Of a stretch of 64,000 nt of DNA, positions 7,823-16,940 are shown piece by piece; the first letter of the stretch is position 1; every line of letters starts with the position of its first letter. The position numbers and the translations under genes are program-made. The notes under the pieces were generated by a model, which did not search any database, was not told the DNA's origin, and saw only the letters and a program-made list of their open reading frames with translations. The stretch spans positions 186,001 to 250,000 of the forward strand of contig KK211389.1 in the NCBI GenBank assembly GCA_000622025.1, read 5' to 3'. The DNA is from Lachnospiraceae bacterium AD3010 (GTDB taxonomy: Bacteria; Bacillota; Clostridia; Lachnospirales; Lachnospiraceae).

Positions 7823-8309
7823 AATGACAGCATATCTTGCCATATCCGTTGCTCTGGGAATGATGCTTTCCTATGTGGAGGCTATGCTCCCGGTATTTTT
7901 CGGTATTCCAGGCATGAAGCCGGGCCTAAGCAATATCCTCGTGGTATTCTTCCTCTATACCCTTGGCTGGAAAGCCGCGATAGCAGTTAATATCCTGAGG
8001 ATCATTCTTACCGGTATATTGTTCGGAAACCCCTTCAGTATAGTTTACAGCCTGTCCGGTGCACTGCTAAGCTTTGCAGTTATGACACTCCTAAAAAGAT
8101 CCTCCCTCTTCTCCGTTTACGGAGTCAGCATGGCAGGAGGAGTATTCCATAATATCGGACAGATGATAATTGCCGCTCTTCTTGTGGAAAACTATCACAT
8201 AATACTGTATCTCCCGCCCCTGCTTATATGCGGCCTGGTGACAGGATTTCTCGTAGGCTTCCTTGCCGCCACCTTAGTGAAAAGAACAGGACATTTGTTT
8301 TATGATTGA
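7806..8309 (+). CDS. Gx transporter family membrane protein (ECF S-component-like)
   Basis: A 167-aa integral membrane protein with about five or six helices, of the family once named heptaprenyl diphosphate synthase component I and now Gx transporter. Typical signatures: 'LSYVEAMLPVFFGIPGMKPGLSNILVV' spread over residues 16-43 and 'GGVFHNIGQMIIAALLVE'. Family members resemble substrate-binding S-components of energy-coupling-factor transporters. The ligand is not established. A second start (ATG at 7824) right after the upstream stop is possible. Its end overlaps ruvA by 8 nt. Confidence 0.87.
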   Translation: MQSRGRMTAYLAISVALGMMLSYVEAMLPVFFGIPGMKPGLSNILVVFFLYTLGWKAAIAVNILRIILTGILFGNPFSIVYSLSGALLSFAVMTLLKRSSLFSVYGVSMAGGVFHNIGQMIIAALLVENYHIILYLPPLLICGLVTGFLVGFLAATLVKRTGHLFYD

Positions 8310-8907
8310 ATATTTAAGAGGAAAGATCGCAGACATAGATATAAACCGGGTAGTAATAGATGTTAACGGCGTAGGTTATGTGCTTACAATATCGGACAGC
8401 ACGGCATCTCTCCTTCCCGGTGTCGGAGAGGAAGTAAAGATCTACAGCTATTTATCTGTCAGTGAGAACGCTGTGACCCTCTACGGCTTCCCCTCATATG
8501 ATGATCTCGATGTTTTCAAGCTTCTTATAACAGTAAGCGGCATAGGACCCAAGGGTGCACTTGGTATCCTCTCGGTCCTTACCCCGGATGACCTTCGTTT
8601 CGCCATACTGTCAGGGGATTCAAAGGCCATTTCTGCAGCCCCGGGCATAGGGAAAAAGACCGCGGAGAGAGTTATCCTGGACCTGAAGGACAGGATCGGT
8701 GCACAGAGCATAAATACCCCGGCTGAAAGCGGCGCCGGAAAAGCATCCGTCAGTGAAAGCTCCAGGGATGAAGCCGTGGAAGCCCTTGTGGCCTTAGGTT
8801 ATTCATCAGCGGATGCGTACCGTGCAGTAAAAGAAGCCTCCGCTGCATTAGGAACAGATACGGAAACCGATGCACTCCTTAAAGCTGCGCTTAAGGTGAT
8901 CTTATAA
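8302..8907 (+). CDS. ruvA: Holliday junction ATP-dependent DNA helicase subunit RuvA
   Basis: A 201-aa protein. The N-terminal OB fold begins MIEYLRGKIADID. Helix-hairpin-helix motifs are at 'LITVSGIGPKGALGIL' and 'AAPGIGKKTAERVILDLKD'. The C-terminal RuvB-binding three-helix domain is 'RDEAVEALVALGYSSADA'. It binds four-way DNA junctions and loads RuvB for branch migration. Start overlaps the Gx transporter stop. ruvB follows after 3 nt. Confidence 0.97.
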   Translation: MIEYLRGKIADIDINRVVIDVNGVGYVLTISDSTASLLPGVGEEVKIYSYLSVSENAVTLYGFPSYDDLDVFKLLITVSGIGPKGALGILSVLTPDDLRFAILSGDSKAISAAPGIGKKTAERVILDLKDRIGAQSINTPAESGAGKASVSESSRDEAVEALVALGYSSADAYRAVKEASAALGTDTETDALLKAALKVIL

Positions 8908-8910
8908 ACC

Positions 8911-9903
8911 ATGGAAAAAAGAGTCATAGAAACTAAATTTACTGAAGAAGATATCAGGCTTGAAGGGTCTCTGCGCCCCAAAACCCTGGATGAATACATA
9001 GGTCAGGACAAGATAAAGGAAACACTCCGTATCTATATCGATGCGGCAAAGAAGCGCTCGGATTCCCTTGACCATGTGCTGTTCTACGGCCCTCCAGGGC
9101 TTGGAAAGACCACTATTGCAGGTATTATCGCAGAGGAAATGGGTGTCAACCTGAAAATAACCAGCGGTCCCGCGATTGAGCGACCCGGTGACATGGCTGC
9201 CATTCTAAACGGATTAAAGGATAAGGATGTTTTGTTCGTGGACGAGATACACCGCTTAAACCGCCAGGTGGAGGAGGTCCTCTACCCTGCCATGGAGGAT
9301 TTTGCCATAGACATTATGATCGGAAAAGGACCGTCGGCAAAATCAATAAGGCTTTCCCTTCCGAGATTTACCCTTATCGGAGCGACAACCAGGGCGGGTC
9401 TTCTGTCCGCTCCCTTACGTGACCGCTTCGGTGTTATAAACCATATGGAGTTCTACTCCGTTAAAGATCTTTCAACTATTATAATAAACTCCGCTTCAAA
9501 GCTTAAGGTCGAGATAGCACCGGAAGCCGCACTTGAGCTTGGCAGACGTTCCCGCGGAACCCCGAGGATCGCTAACCGTCTCCTTAAAAGAGTCCGTGAC
9601 TTTGCCGAGGTGAAATATGACGGAAAGATTACCCTTGATGTGGCAAATACCGCCCTGGATCTTATGGAGGTTGATAAGCACGGACTTGATAATCTGGACC
9701 GGAACTTACTCAATATTATGATCGAGAAGTTTAAGGGCGGCCCCGTGGGACTTGATACCCTTGCCGCCGCCATCGGAGAGGATTCAGGCACCATTGAGGA
9801 CGTGTATGAGCCCTATCTCTTAAAAAACGGCTTTATCATGCGTACCCCCAAGGGCCGGGTGGTTACCGACCTCGCCTACGCGCATCTCGGGCTGGAGCTT
9901 TAA
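8911..9903 (+). CDS. ruvB: Holliday junction branch migration ATPase RuvB
   Basis: A 330-aa AAA+ motor. It has Walker A 'GPPGLGKTT', Walker B 'DEIHR', the 'GATTRAG' sensor 1 region, the arginine-finger area '[11 protein letters not shown]', and a winged-helix C-terminus ending '[15 protein letters not shown]'. With RuvA it drives branch migration. The resolvase RuvC is not nearby; instead a RecU-type resolvase is encoded at 25.9-26.5 kb. Last gene of a four-gene plus-strand operon. Confidence 0.98.
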   Translation: MEKRVIETKFTEEDIRLEGSLRPKTLDEYIGQDKIKETLRIYIDAAKKRSDSLDHVLFYGPPGLGKTTIAGIIAEEMGVNLKITSGPAIERPGDMAAILNGLKDKDVLFVDEIHRLNRQVEEVLYPAMEDFAIDIMIGKGPSAKSIRLSLPRFTLIGATTRAGLLSAPLRDRFGVINHMEFYSVKDLSTIIINSASKLKVEIAPEAALELGRRSRGTPRIANRLLKRVRDFAEVKYDGKITLDVANTALDLMEVDKHGLDNLDRNLLNIMIEKFKGGPVGLDTLAAAIGEDSGTIEDVYEPYLLKNGFIMRTPKGRVVTDLAYAHLGLEL

Positions 9904-9914
9904 TACCGTAGTGC

Positions 9915-9953
9915 AAAAAAATCCCGCTGCACCTTTCCAAAGGCCAGCGGGAT
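9915..9953 (-). terminator. Terminator of the tyrS-dut-PPTase-ugd operon
   Basis: On the minus strand ATCCCGCTG pairs with CAGCGGGAT, followed by seven T. It lies between convergent ruvB and the dehydrogenase gene, 18 nt after the latter's stop. Confidence 0.9.
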
Positions 9954-9970
9954 ATAATACAATATTTCTG

Positions 9971-11224
9971 TCAGTCTCTTCCGAAAAGATCCCTGGTATA
10001 GACCTTATCCTTAACGTCATCGAGAAGCTTTTCATATCTGTTTGCGATAATGGCATCTGACCTCTTCTTAAACTCGTCAATATCATTCACTATCTCGGAA
10101 TTAAAGAAGGTTGAGCCGTTCTCCAAGGTCGGCTCGTAGATTATCACCGTTGCTCCCTTTGCCTTTACCCTCTTCATTATTCCCTGAATGGAGCTCTGAC
10201 GAAAATTATCGGAATTACTCTTCATGGTAAGACGGTAAACGCCGATAACAATATTCTTTTCCGAGGCCTTATTATAGGTATTCTCCGAGCTTCCCCCGGA
10301 ATATGAATAATACCCTGCAATATCAAGTACCCGGTCTGCAATGAAATCCTTTCTGGTGCGGTTTGATTCCACAATGGCTTCGATAAGGTTCTCCGGTACG
10401 TCGTGATAATTTGCAAGGAGCTGCTTCGTGTCCTTCGGCAGACAGTAGCCGCCGTACCCGAAGGAGGGATTATTGTACTGCTGTCCTATCCTGGGATCGA
10501 GACATACACCGTCGATAATGTCCTTTGTATTAAGCCCCTTCGATTCCGCATAAGTGTCAAGCTCATTAAAATATGAGACGCGGAGAGCCAGGTAGGTATT
10601 CGCAAAGAGCTTCACCGCCTCCGCCTCTGTGCTTCCCATAAAGAGGACATCAACATCCTCCTTTAAGGCACCCTCCTTGAGAAGGGCGGCAAAATCCTCC
10701 GCAGCCTTTTTCAGCTCCTGATCCGACATATCGGTTCCGAGGATTATCCGGCTGGGATAGAGGTTGTCGTACAGAGCCTTTGATTCCCTTAAAAACTCGG
10801 GGCTGAAGAGAATATTCTTCGTATTGAACTTCTTTTTCGCACTTTCGGTAAAGCCTACGGGAATGGTAGACTTTATCACTATATAGGCTTTCGGATTGGT
10901 CTTCAATACAAGGTCGATTACCGCTTCAACCGCGGAAGTATCAAAATAATTCTTCTTCGGATCATAGTTCGTTGGAGCTGCCACAACGACAAAATCCGCG
11001 TCCCTGTATGCGCTTTCCGCATCCAGCGTGGCCGTCAGATCAAGCTCCTTTTCCTTCAGATATTTCTCTATATATTCATCCCTTATCGGTGACTGCTTTC
11101 TATTAAGCATATCAACCTTTTCCGGGATTATATCAACAGCAGTCACCTGATTATTTAAGGAAAGGAGTGTGGCAATCGAAAGCCCTACATAACCTGTTCC
11201 TGCGATAGCTACTTTTTTATTCAT
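9971..11224 (-). CDS. ugd: UDP-glucose/GDP-mannose-type nucleotide-sugar 6-dehydrogenase
   Basis: A 417-aa NAD-dependent enzyme oxidising UDP-glucose to UDP-glucuronate, or a close analogue. The N-terminal Rossmann motif is '[13 protein letters not shown]'. The central helix and '[20 protein letters not shown]' are typical of the Ugd short form. The catalytic Cys lies in '[14 protein letters not shown]' (about residue 258), and a C-terminal UDP-binding domain is present. The product feeds surface polysaccharide or glycolipid synthesis. Last gene of the tyrS operon. A UDP-N-acetyl variant cannot be excluded by eye. Confidence 0.92.
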   Translation of the reverse strand: MNKKVAIAGTGYVGLSIATLLSLNNQVTAVDIIPEKVDMLNRKQSPIRDEYIEKYLKEKELDLTATLDAESAYRDADFVVVAAPTNYDPKKNYFDTSAVEAVIDLVLKTNPKAYIVIKSTIPVGFTESAKKKFNTKNILFSPEFLRESKALYDNLYPSRIILGTDMSDQELKKAAEDFAALLKEGALKEDVDVLFMGSTEAEAVKLFANTYLALRVSYFNELDTYAESKGLNTKDIIDGVCLDPRIGQQYNNPSFGYGGYCLPKDTKQLLANYHDVPENLIEAIVESNRTRKDFIADRVLDIAGYYSYSGGSSENTYNKASEKNIVIGVYRLTMKSNSDNFRQSSIQGIMKRVKAKGATVIIYEPTLENGSTFFNSEIVNDIDEFKKRSDAIIANRYEKLLDDVKDKVYTRDLFGRD

Positions 11225-11228
11225 GATA

Positions 11229-11960
11229 TCAAACCTCGATCACTCCGTGACAAATTGTGTACAGATATTTATTTCCGTTCAGCATAATGGATTCATATTC
11301 AAAACAACAGGGGAATATCACATCTATTGGTATCAGGGGATTATGGAAGATGGAAAACTTCAATCCGTCGCTTATCCCTCCTCCGGTAAACTTTCCATAG
11401 GCCTCCTTGGATGTCCAGATACGGGTAAAGTCCTCCTCCTTATTTTCCGAGAACTTGAGGTAATCCTGTTCCTCTTTGGTAAAGAAGCGCTCAGCTATAT
11501 TCTCATCATATTCTCTTATGCACTCAATATCAACTCCCACAGAGGGCGTTGAGAGTCCCTTTGAGGACTTTAACTCTGACCTCGGAGGGATCCCGGCAGC
11601 CGAAAATACAGAAGTTGCATCTATAAGATTATTCCCGGGAAGCACAGAACCGTTGTCGTTTGGTGTGGAAACCGACAATGCCACTGCCTCATTGGAGTGC
11701 GAAACAGAAAAGAAGAACGGCATATCCCCGCCCACAAGCGGCTTTCCTGCCTCATTGAATACCACATTATCCGGATCCTCTTTATTGTCCAAAAAGGCAT
11801 CAAGAATGAGTTTTCCCGCCAGGATGCTAAGCTTCCTGCCCTTCTCGGTCTTGAATTTCTCAGCCTTTTCCCTTCTCCAGGCCGGAAGTGTGGGAAAGAC
11901 CTCCTCAAACCATCCTTCCTCAAATTCGTTTATACTCTTTATTGTCGTCTTTATGATCAT
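11229..11960 (-). CDS. 4'-phosphopantetheinyl transferase superfamily protein (Sfp-like)
   Basis: A 243-aa enzyme transferring phosphopantetheine from CoA to a carrier protein serine. Magnesium and active-site motifs are 'GVDIECI' (about residue 133) and '[14 protein letters not shown]' (about 180-193), with the partner '[12 protein letters not shown]' and the N-terminal '[11 protein letters not shown]' of Sfp/Gsp proteins. The two-lobe length fits Sfp rather than the short AcpS. No peptide or polyketide synthase lies in the window, so the carrier target is unknown. It sits 4 nt before ugd. Confidence 0.88.
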   Translation of the reverse strand: MIIKTTIKSINEFEEGWFEEVFPTLPAWRREKAEKFKTEKGRKLSILAGKLILDAFLDNKEDPDNVVFNEAGKPLVGGDMPFFFSVSHSNEAVALSVSTPNDNGSVLPGNNLIDATSVFSAAGIPPRSELKSSKGLSTPSVGVDIECIREYDENIAERFFTKEEQDYLKFSENKEEDFTRIWTSKEAYGKFTGGGISDGLKFSIFHNPLIPIDVIFPCCFEYESIMLNGNKYLYTICHGVIEV

Positions 11961-11983
11961 GCTCTGCAGTCCTCTGAATATCC

Positions 11984-12433
11984 CTATTTAATACCTGTGG
12001 AGCCGAAACCGCCCCGGTCCTCGCCCTCAAGCCGTGAAACCTCCGTGAAGCTGAAGGCCTTCTGATGCTCAAATATCCTGAACTGGCATATCCTGTCATT
12101 AAAACTGATCTTTGTATCCCTTACAGCATATACGGGCATCATCCACTGATCATTATCCCCGCAGTAGGTCTCGTCTATTATACCGCAGCTGTTTGCCTGA
12201 AGTATACCAAAGTTTTTGAAGGTTGAGCTCCTCGGTACAACATGTGCTTCATAGCCCTTCGGAAGGGCGATCGCGATGCCAAGAGGGATTAGCTTAAATT
12301 CCCCGGCCTTTAATTCCACATCCTCTGCGGCTCTTAAGTCTATCCAGTCAGACTTTCCGTCAATAAACTTTAATTTTTCCAGCTTCTCATTAAAATACTT
12401 TATCTTTAATTCCATCATATCTTCATCTTTCAC
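11984..12433 (-). CDS. dut: dUTP diphosphatase (trimeric dUTPase)
   Basis: Hydrolyses dUTP to dUMP, limiting uracil in DNA. About 149 aa with family motifs: 'DLRAAEDV' (motif 1), '[11 protein letters not shown]' (motif 2), '[14 protein letters not shown]' (motif 3 with the catalytic Asp), 'RICQFRIF' (motif 4) and '[10 protein letters not shown]' (motif 5, an intact C-terminal P-loop). The longest frame starts with GTG overlapping the tyrS stop (GTGA). An ATG five codons in (12418) is an equally possible start, since neither has a good ribosome site. Confidence 0.95.
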   Translation of the reverse strand: MKDEDMMELKIKYFNEKLEKLKFIDGKSDWIDLRAAEDVELKAGEFKLIPLGIAIALPKGYEAHVVPRSSTFKNFGILQANSCGIIDETYCGDNDQWMMPVYAVRDTKISFNDRICQFRIFEHQKAFSFTEVSRLEGEDRGGFGSTGIK

Positions 12434-13662
12434 TTAAGTGTTACCCTGTGGAAGACCTTCTTTCCCTTCTGTATCACCAGCTCCCCGTCCGAATCAAAAT
12501 CATCGGAGGTGAACACGGCCTTTATCTCATTTACCTTTTTCCCGTTGACACTTATGCCGTTCTGCTCGATAAGCCGCCTTCCCTCCGAACGGTTTTTCGC
12601 AATCTTTGTATCAACGAGGAGTGAAATAAGATCCTTCCCCTCCTTCATCTCTTCGCTGCTGTAGGTGGTTGTGGGCATATTCTCGCTCTTTCCGCCACCC
12701 CCAAATACATCCTTTGCCGCCTCTCTGGCCTTCGCTGCAGCCTCCTCACCGTGAACGGTCTTTGTGATCTCGTAGGCCAGTATCTCCTTTGCGGTATTGA
12801 TCTCCTGATCCTTTAGAGCACCAAGTCTCCTCACTTCATCCATAGGAAGGAAGGTAAGTAAGCCTAAGCACTCCTCGACCTTTACATCCTCTATATTTCT
12901 CCAGTACTGGAAGAATTCATAAGGTGAGGTCTTCTTTTCATCAAGCCAGAGAGCCCCCTTCATGGTCTTTCCCATCTTGATTCCGTCACTTGTGGTCAAA
13001 AGCTTGAAGGTAAGGCCGTAGGCATCCTTCCCGGTCTTACTCTTTATTAGGTTCACGCCTCCTATGATATTACTCCACTGGTCGTCACCGCCAAGCTCCA
13101 TCACACAGCCGTAGTCCTCGAAAAGCTTATAAAAATCATAGGACTGCATCAGCATATAGCTGAATTCAAAGAAGGTTAAGCCTCCCCTCTCCATCCTCTT
13201 TTTATAAGCCTCTGCGGCAAGCATCTTGTTCACATTGAAATGAACCCCGATCTCACGCATAAAGTCCACGTAATTAAGCTTAAGGAGCCAGTCGGCATTA
13301 TTTGCGATAATCGCCTTGTCATTATCAAATTCAATAAATCTGGAAAGCTGTTTTTTGAAGCATTCCACATTGTGGTTTATATTTTCCGGGGTAAGCATCT
13401 GGCGCATATCGTTCCTTCCGGAAGGATCACCTATCATAGTTGTGCCGCCGCCCATCATTGCTATGGGACGGTGTCCTGCCTTCTGCATATGCATCATAGC
13501 CATGACAGTCAGGAAATGCCCCGCCGTCAGGCTGTCAGCTGTGGCATCAAAGCCAATGTAAAAGGTTATCTTTTCCTTTCCCATAAGGCTTTTAACGGCC
13601 TCTTCGTTTGTACACTGAGCGATAAAGCCCCTTTCCCTCAATACATCAAATGCGTTATCCAT
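12430..13662 (-). CDS. tyrS: Tyrosyl-tRNA synthetase
   Basis: Class I synthetase charging tRNA-Tyr, about 410 aa from the ATG at 13662 ([12 protein letters not shown]), preceded by AAAGGA. The longer frame to 13740 adds 26 residues of promoter-like sequence. Features are '[16 protein letters not shown]' (HIGH region), '[12 protein letters not shown]' (tyrosine-binding), '[14 protein letters not shown]' (KMSKS region) and a C-terminal S4 RNA-binding domain ('[18 protein letters not shown]'). No T-box leader fits: only about 110 nt separate it from the next terminator. Confidence 0.97.
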   Translation of the reverse strand: MDNAFDVLRERGFIAQCTNEEAVKSLMGKEKITFYIGFDATADSLTAGHFLTVMAMMHMQKAGHRPIAMMGGGTTMIGDPSGRNDMRQMLTPENINHNVECFKKQLSRFIEFDNDKAIIANNADWLLKLNYVDFMREIGVHFNVNKMLAAEAYKKRMERGGLTFFEFSYMLMQSYDFYKLFEDYGCVMELGGDDQWSNIIGGVNLIKSKTGKDAYGLTFKLLTTSDGIKMGKTMKGALWLDEKKTSPYEFFQYWRNIEDVKVEECLGLLTFLPMDEVRRLGALKDQEINTAKEILAYEITKTVHGEEAAAKAREAAKDVFGGGGKSENMPTTTYSSEEMKEGKDLISLLVDTKIAKNRSEGRRLIEQNGISVNGKKVNEIKAVFTSDDFDSDGELVIQKGKKVFHRVTLK

Positions 13663-13699
13663 GGATCTGTTCCTTTCGTATTTCGTTAAACAATTTATT

Positions 13700-13708
13700 A
13701 GTATATCA
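13700..13708 (-). promoter_or_regulatory. Extended -10 promoter candidate for tyrS
   Basis: On the minus strand TGATATACT forms an extended -10, 38 nt before the tyrS start. A -35 match is weak, which is tolerated with an extended -10. Confidence 0.45.
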
Positions 13709-13774
13709 CGAAACACCCCAATGGAGAACAGTATTTTCAATACTATTTCCGTCTCTACCTTTTCAAAGCATTAA

Positions 13775-13798
13775 TAAAGCACCTGCCGTAGCAGATGC
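13775..13798 (-). terminator. Terminator of the DUF4143 ATPase gene
   Basis: On the minus strand GCATCTGC pairs with GCAGGTGC around TACG, followed by TTTATT. It lies 3 nt after the ATPase stop. Confidence 0.85.
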
Positions 13799-13800
13799 CT

Positions 13801-15138
13801 TCACAGATTCTCAATTAAAAATGGTAACATGTATATTGGATATAATTTCAACATTTCACTGTTGCCTATATCTTTTTGTGATAGCAATATTTCCTTCGCA
13901 ACATGCTTTGAATACTTTTTCTGAAATTCTGTAATTGATTCATGCTTGCCAATTCCGGATGACTTAACTTCAATCGGAACTATCTTTGTTTTTGAAGCAA
14001 GCAAAAAGTCAACCTCATAATAGTGAGAACTGTTTTCTTTCTCCCATGTGTGATAATAAAGATCTATATCTGATCCGGCGATTACCTGCGCAACTGCATT
14101 TTCGTATAAATATCCCAAATCCGCTGGGAGCGAATCACTTAACAATTTCGTATAAATGTTTTTATCCGTCTTCCCTGACGATCTGAAGATCATGGTAGTA
14201 AATAACCCTGTATCAGCCAAATAAAGTTTGAACGTATCATCATCTCTCGTTTGAGGTAACGCAATGCTCGGATTAAGGACATTATGGCAGGATAATACCG
14301 TCTTTGAATCCAGCAAATCATGTAAACGTTCTAAATCCTTATCGATCTTTTTTTTGCCCGTAGCTGCCGAAATAACATAACTTCTTTTATCCGTTGCCAA
14401 CTGCGTTGGAACAGAATCATACATTCTTCCTATCAGCCCCGTATCATCGATCTTGAAGAAATCGTCTTTATAAAGATCTATTATTTCCCTTTTTACTTCA
14501 TCAATCTCTGTAAAATTCCTGCCTTCAGTATAAGCTTCCACAGCCTGTGGCATCCCACCTACCGCCATATATATTCTGAAATCTCGCATCAGTTTTCTGT
14601 TTAAGGAATTTCCAACCGGCTTCCCAAGCTTATATAAATCTCGCAATACATCATAGGTATCATTTCCAATTGCCCACATAAATTCTTCATAATCCATCGG
14701 ATATATCTGTATTTTCATCTCCTCGGATGGAAGCACTATATCCTTGACATTCTTTTTTATACTGATCAGAGAACCGGTCTCAATATAGTCATATCTCCCG
14801 TCCGCAACCAGGTACTTTATAGCCTGACGTACTTTAGGCATAAGTTGAATCTCATCAAATATAATGACGGATTCTCTTTTATACAATGTTATCCCCGTTG
14901 CAGTTTGCAATCTAAGAAAGAAAATGTCCAGATTTGCTATGTCATCGAACACATCAAGGATATCCTGTGTTATGTTAGCAAAATCCACTTTTATATATGA
15001 CCTATACTCCTGCTTTGCAAATTCTTTGGCAATTGTCGATTTTCCAACACGCCTGGCCCCCTCCAAAAGCACAGAATACTTTGGTGCCTTTTTTTCTTTC
15101 CAATACTTTAGCTTTTCTAAAGCTTTTCTTTTGAACAT
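13801..15138 (-). CDS. AAA ATPase with C-terminal DUF4143 (nuclease-fold) domain
   Basis: A 445-aa protein. The N-terminal P-loop domain has Walker A 'GARRVGKSTIAK' (about 27-38), Walker B 'VIIFDEIQLMP' (about 92-102), and the sensor 'YIETGSLIS'. A middle winged-helix region follows, and the C-terminal DUF4143 ends with 'YYEVDFLLAS..IVPIEVKSS', the E/D-x-EVK layout of PD-(D/E)XK nuclease folds. Such proteins are very common and often variable in gut anaerobes. Their role is unsettled (mobile or defence-associated ATPase). ATG follows GAGGAG by 6 nt. It is monocistronic, with its own terminator and unusual upstream repeats. Confidence 0.9.
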   Translation of the reverse strand: MFKRKALEKLKYWKEKKAPKYSVLLEGARRVGKSTIAKEFAKQEYRSYIKVDFANITQDILDVFDDIANLDIFFLRLQTATGITLYKRESVIIFDEIQLMPKVRQAIKYLVADGRYDYIETGSLISIKKNVKDIVLPSEEMKIQIYPMDYEEFMWAIGNDTYDVLRDLYKLGKPVGNSLNRKLMRDFRIYMAVGGMPQAVEAYTEGRNFTEIDEVKREIIDLYKDDFFKIDDTGLIGRMYDSVPTQLATDKRSYVISAATGKKKIDKDLERLHDLLDSKTVLSCHNVLNPSIALPQTRDDDTFKLYLADTGLFTTMIFRSSGKTDKNIYTKLLSDSLPADLGYLYENAVAQVIAGSDIDLYYHTWEKENSSHYYEVDFLLASKTKIVPIEVKSSGIGKHESITEFQKKYSKHVAKEILLSQKDIGNSEMLKLYPIYMLPFLIENL

Positions 15139-15154
15139 ATTATCTCCTCAAAAC

Positions 15155-15271
15155 AGTATCATTCCGTTTCTTCAAAACTATAAACAGATTATAGTACCGT
15201 TTCTTCAAGATTTCAAGAGTATTGTTCCATTTCTTCAAGACTAATTTCTGCGTTTAGTACCGTTTCTTCCA
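15155..15271 (-). repeat. Four iterated direct repeats in the ATPase promoter region
   Basis: The minus-strand motif TTGAAGAAACGGTACT occurs four times with small changes. Cores are at about 15166, 15199, 15229 and 15262, so centres are 33, 30 and 33 bp apart (about three helical turns). The array ends 17 nt from the start codon. The 166-nt gap 15139-15304 otherwise holds only the terminator listed next. Confidence 0.8.
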
Positions 15272-15281
15272 AATATCTATC

Positions 15282-15312
15282 AAAAAAGCACCCGGAGGTG
15301 CCTTTTATTTTT
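15282..15312. terminator. Bidirectional terminator
   Basis: GCACC pairs with GGTGC around CGGA. An A6 run lies on one side and CTTTTATTTTT on the other, so it can stop transcription in both directions. It ends the uridine phosphorylase transcript before the ATPase gene. Confidence 0.75.
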
Positions 15313-15397
15313 GCGGGAAGATAAGGTCAAAAGATTCTTCGGGCTTCGCCCTCAGAATGACAATAGACTTCGCCCTCAGAATGACACTAGGCTGCGT

Positions 15398-15603
15398 CAG
15401 AGAAGCTGTTCCTGCCCGGATCTGTCCGGTGGTATGTGCGAGAGGGATTGATAGCGAACGACTGCAGTTTTGTGCCGAAACGTGGCGGCGCGACGCGAAA
15501 GCGCTTTTTTTTCGCGGGAGCGCCGTCCATATGTTTCGGTGCAAAACAAAGGTAGTGAGCGTAATCCGGCTCGCATATAACGCCGGCAGATCCGGGGTGA
15601 ACC
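15398..15603. repeat. 206-bp palindromic core element, copy 1
   Basis: The ends are inverted repeats: CCCGGATCTG near 15413 against CAGATCCGGG near 15587. Inner arms GTTTTGTGCCGAAAC and GTTTCGGTGCAAAAC pair fully in RNA, counting two G-U pairs. The centre has CGC-GAAA-GCG next to a T8 run. The whole can fold into one long interrupted hairpin, like a MITE or a structured RNA. Confidence 0.75.
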
Positions 15604-15705
15604 AAACTGCCTGCAGACAAAATACCTCTGTTATGAAAAAGATTCTTCGGGCTTCGCCCTCAGAATGACAACTGGCTTCGCCCTCAGAATGACAACTGGC
15701 TTCGC

Positions 15706-15911
15706 CAGAGAAGCTGTTCCTGCCCGGATCTGTCCGGCGGTATGTGCGAGAGGGATTGATAGCGAACGACTGCAGTTTTGTGCCGAAACGTGGCGGCGCG
15801 ACGCGAAAGCGCTTTTTTTTCGCGGGAGCACCGTCCATATGTTTCGGTGCAAAACAAAGGTAGTGAGCGTAATCCGGCTCGCACATACCGCCGCCAGATC
15901 CGGGGTGAACC
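15706..15911. repeat. 206-bp palindromic core element, copy 2
   Basis: Same length as copy 1 with scattered substitutions. The arm GCGGTATGTGCGAG now pairs perfectly with CTCGCACATACCGC, whereas copy 1 has wobble pairs and a mismatch there. It ends 8 nt before the uridine phosphorylase stop codon. Confidence 0.75.
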
Positions 15912-15918
15912 CAAACCG

Positions 15919-16683
15919 TCAGCCGATAAGCTTCTTTATTGAATTAACGGCAAGCTTTATGGCGGCTTCCGTGTCGTGTGCGACCGGATTCGAAAGCCCC
16001 TTTTTCGCTCTCTCCTGATTTGCAAGGCAGAGGAAGCAGGCCCCTACCCTGACACGAAGGAACTGCCCCACGGTAAAGAGTGCCGCTGTCTCCATTTCCG
16101 ATGCGAGGCAGCCCATCCTGAGATACGCTTCCCACTTATTCTGAAGCTCATAGGATACGGGCATTATTTCGCTCTCGTGCTGCCCGAAGAAGGAATCCTT
16201 ACTCTGTACGACTCCCACATGGTATTTTATTCCCATTTCTCCGGCACATTCAGCCATTTTACTTAATACGGTGTAATCAGAAACGGCAGGATATTCTATG
16301 GGAGCGTATTCACGGCTGGTTCCCTCCATCCTGACGGCAGCGCTTGCGATCACCACATCGCCTCCCATTACCTCCTCCTGCATACCTCCGCAGGTCCCTA
16401 TCCGTATAAAGGTATGGGCTCCGCACTTTGAAAGCTCCTCTAAGGCTATAGCGGCGCTTGGTCCTCCGATGCCTGTAGAAACCGCACTCACCCTTTCTCC
16501 CTTTATATAACCGGTATAGGTCGTATATTCCCTGTTACTAACCACAAATTCAGCATTATCAAAAAAGGATGCTATTTTTTCGACCCTTCCGGGATCCCCG
16601 GGAAGGATCACGTACCTTCCTATGTCCTCCGATGACACTCCCGTGTGATACTGTTTTCCGCTGCCTTCTGTGTAGTCGATCAT
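15919..16683 (-). CDS. udp: Uridine phosphorylase-type nucleoside phosphorylase
   Basis: A 254-aa enzyme cleaving uridine with phosphate to uracil and ribose-1-phosphate. PNP/UDP family signatures: phosphate-binding '[14 protein letters not shown]' and 'RIGTCGGMQ', ribose-binding '[11 protein letters not shown]', and '[16 protein letters not shown]'. The '[21 protein letters not shown]' insertion is characteristic of Udp rather than purine enzymes. GAGGAG lies 8 nt before the ATG at 16683. Monocistronic, flanked on both sides by palindromic repeat elements. It is not close to the MtnA/RLP operon. Confidence 0.9.
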   Translation of the reverse strand: MIDYTEGSGKQYHTGVSSEDIGRYVILPGDPGRVEKIASFFDNAEFVVSNREYTTYTGYIKGERVSAVSTGIGGPSAAIALEELSKCGAHTFIRIGTCGGMQEEVMGGDVVIASAAVRMEGTSREYAPIEYPAVSDYTVLSKMAECAGEMGIKYHVGVVQSKDSFFGQHESEIMPVSYELQNKWEAYLRMGCLASEMETAALFTVGQFLRVRVGACFLCLANQERAKKGLSNPVAHDTEAAIKLAVNSIKKLIG

Positions 16684-16708
16684 AATGTTTTCTCCTCATA
16701 AAAATAAG

Positions 16709-16904
16709 ATGATTAAAGCGCCAAAAGTAATTGTCACCACACAAGCTTGCTTGTGGTGGGGACAAGAACTTTGGGCGCACCCCTACACGAGCATGAAGTG
16801 GGGAAGGGGCCCCGCGAAATGCGAGTGTGGGGTAGGATTGTGGGAGTGCGTAGCACGGAACAATCCGTATTTAATCAAAATGTGACTTTTGGCGTCCGAA
16901 TCAT
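16709..16904. repeat. 196-bp element with terminal inverted repeats and internal palindromes
   Basis: Outer arms are ATGATT/AATCAT and CGCCAAAAGT (16719-16728) with ACTTTTGGCG (16885-16894). Inside lie three further palindromes: 16718-16778 centred on CAAGC-TT-GCTTG, 16780-16834 with CCCCTACACGAGCAT against ATGCGAGTGTGGGG, and 16835-16866 with GGATTGT against ACAATCC. It fills most of the 257-nt gap upstream of udp, with no coding frame recognised. Either a MITE-like insertion or a structured leader RNA. Confidence 0.65.
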
Positions 16905-16933
16905 AAGATTCTTCGCTGTCGCTCAGAATAACA
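16905..16933. repeat. Single inverted TGTCATTCTGAG-type repeat
   Basis: AAGATTCTTCGCTGTCGCTC followed by AGAATAACA is a degenerate reverse copy of the dispersed repeat. It directly abuts the 196-bp palindromic element, as other copies abut the 206-bp cores. Confidence 0.65.
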
Positions 16934-16940
16934 GTTCCAT

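Larger units (their letters stand above)
15331..15911. repeat. Tandem duplication with 308-bp period
   Basis: Copy 1 is 15331-15638 and copy 2 is 15639-15911, ending 35 bp short of a full unit. They align without any gap at an offset of 308. Each unit is two inverted TGTCATTCTGAG-type repeats (seen as 'AAGATTCTTCGGGCTTCGCC') plus a 206-bp palindromic core. Frames on both strands stay open through it, but the deduced peptides merely repeat with the DNA and no protein family is recognised. Confidence 0.9.

Noticed and set aside
13663-13774. T-box leader for tyrS
   Set aside because: Only about 110 nt are available, and no T-box core (TGGNACC-type) or terminator/antiterminator pair is seen.
15155-15271. 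CRISPR-like array (about 16-nt repeats at 30-33-bp spacing)
   Set aside because: Only four degenerate short repeats, spacers of about 15 nt, no cas genes, and the position fits a promoter operator array.
15305-15886. 193-codon open frame (minus) and other long frames on both strands through the palindromic duplication
   Set aside because: The deduced peptides repeat exactly with the 308-bp DNA period, occur in several frames and strands at once, have no ribosome site and no recognisable domain. They reflect the GC-rich repeat, not a gene.
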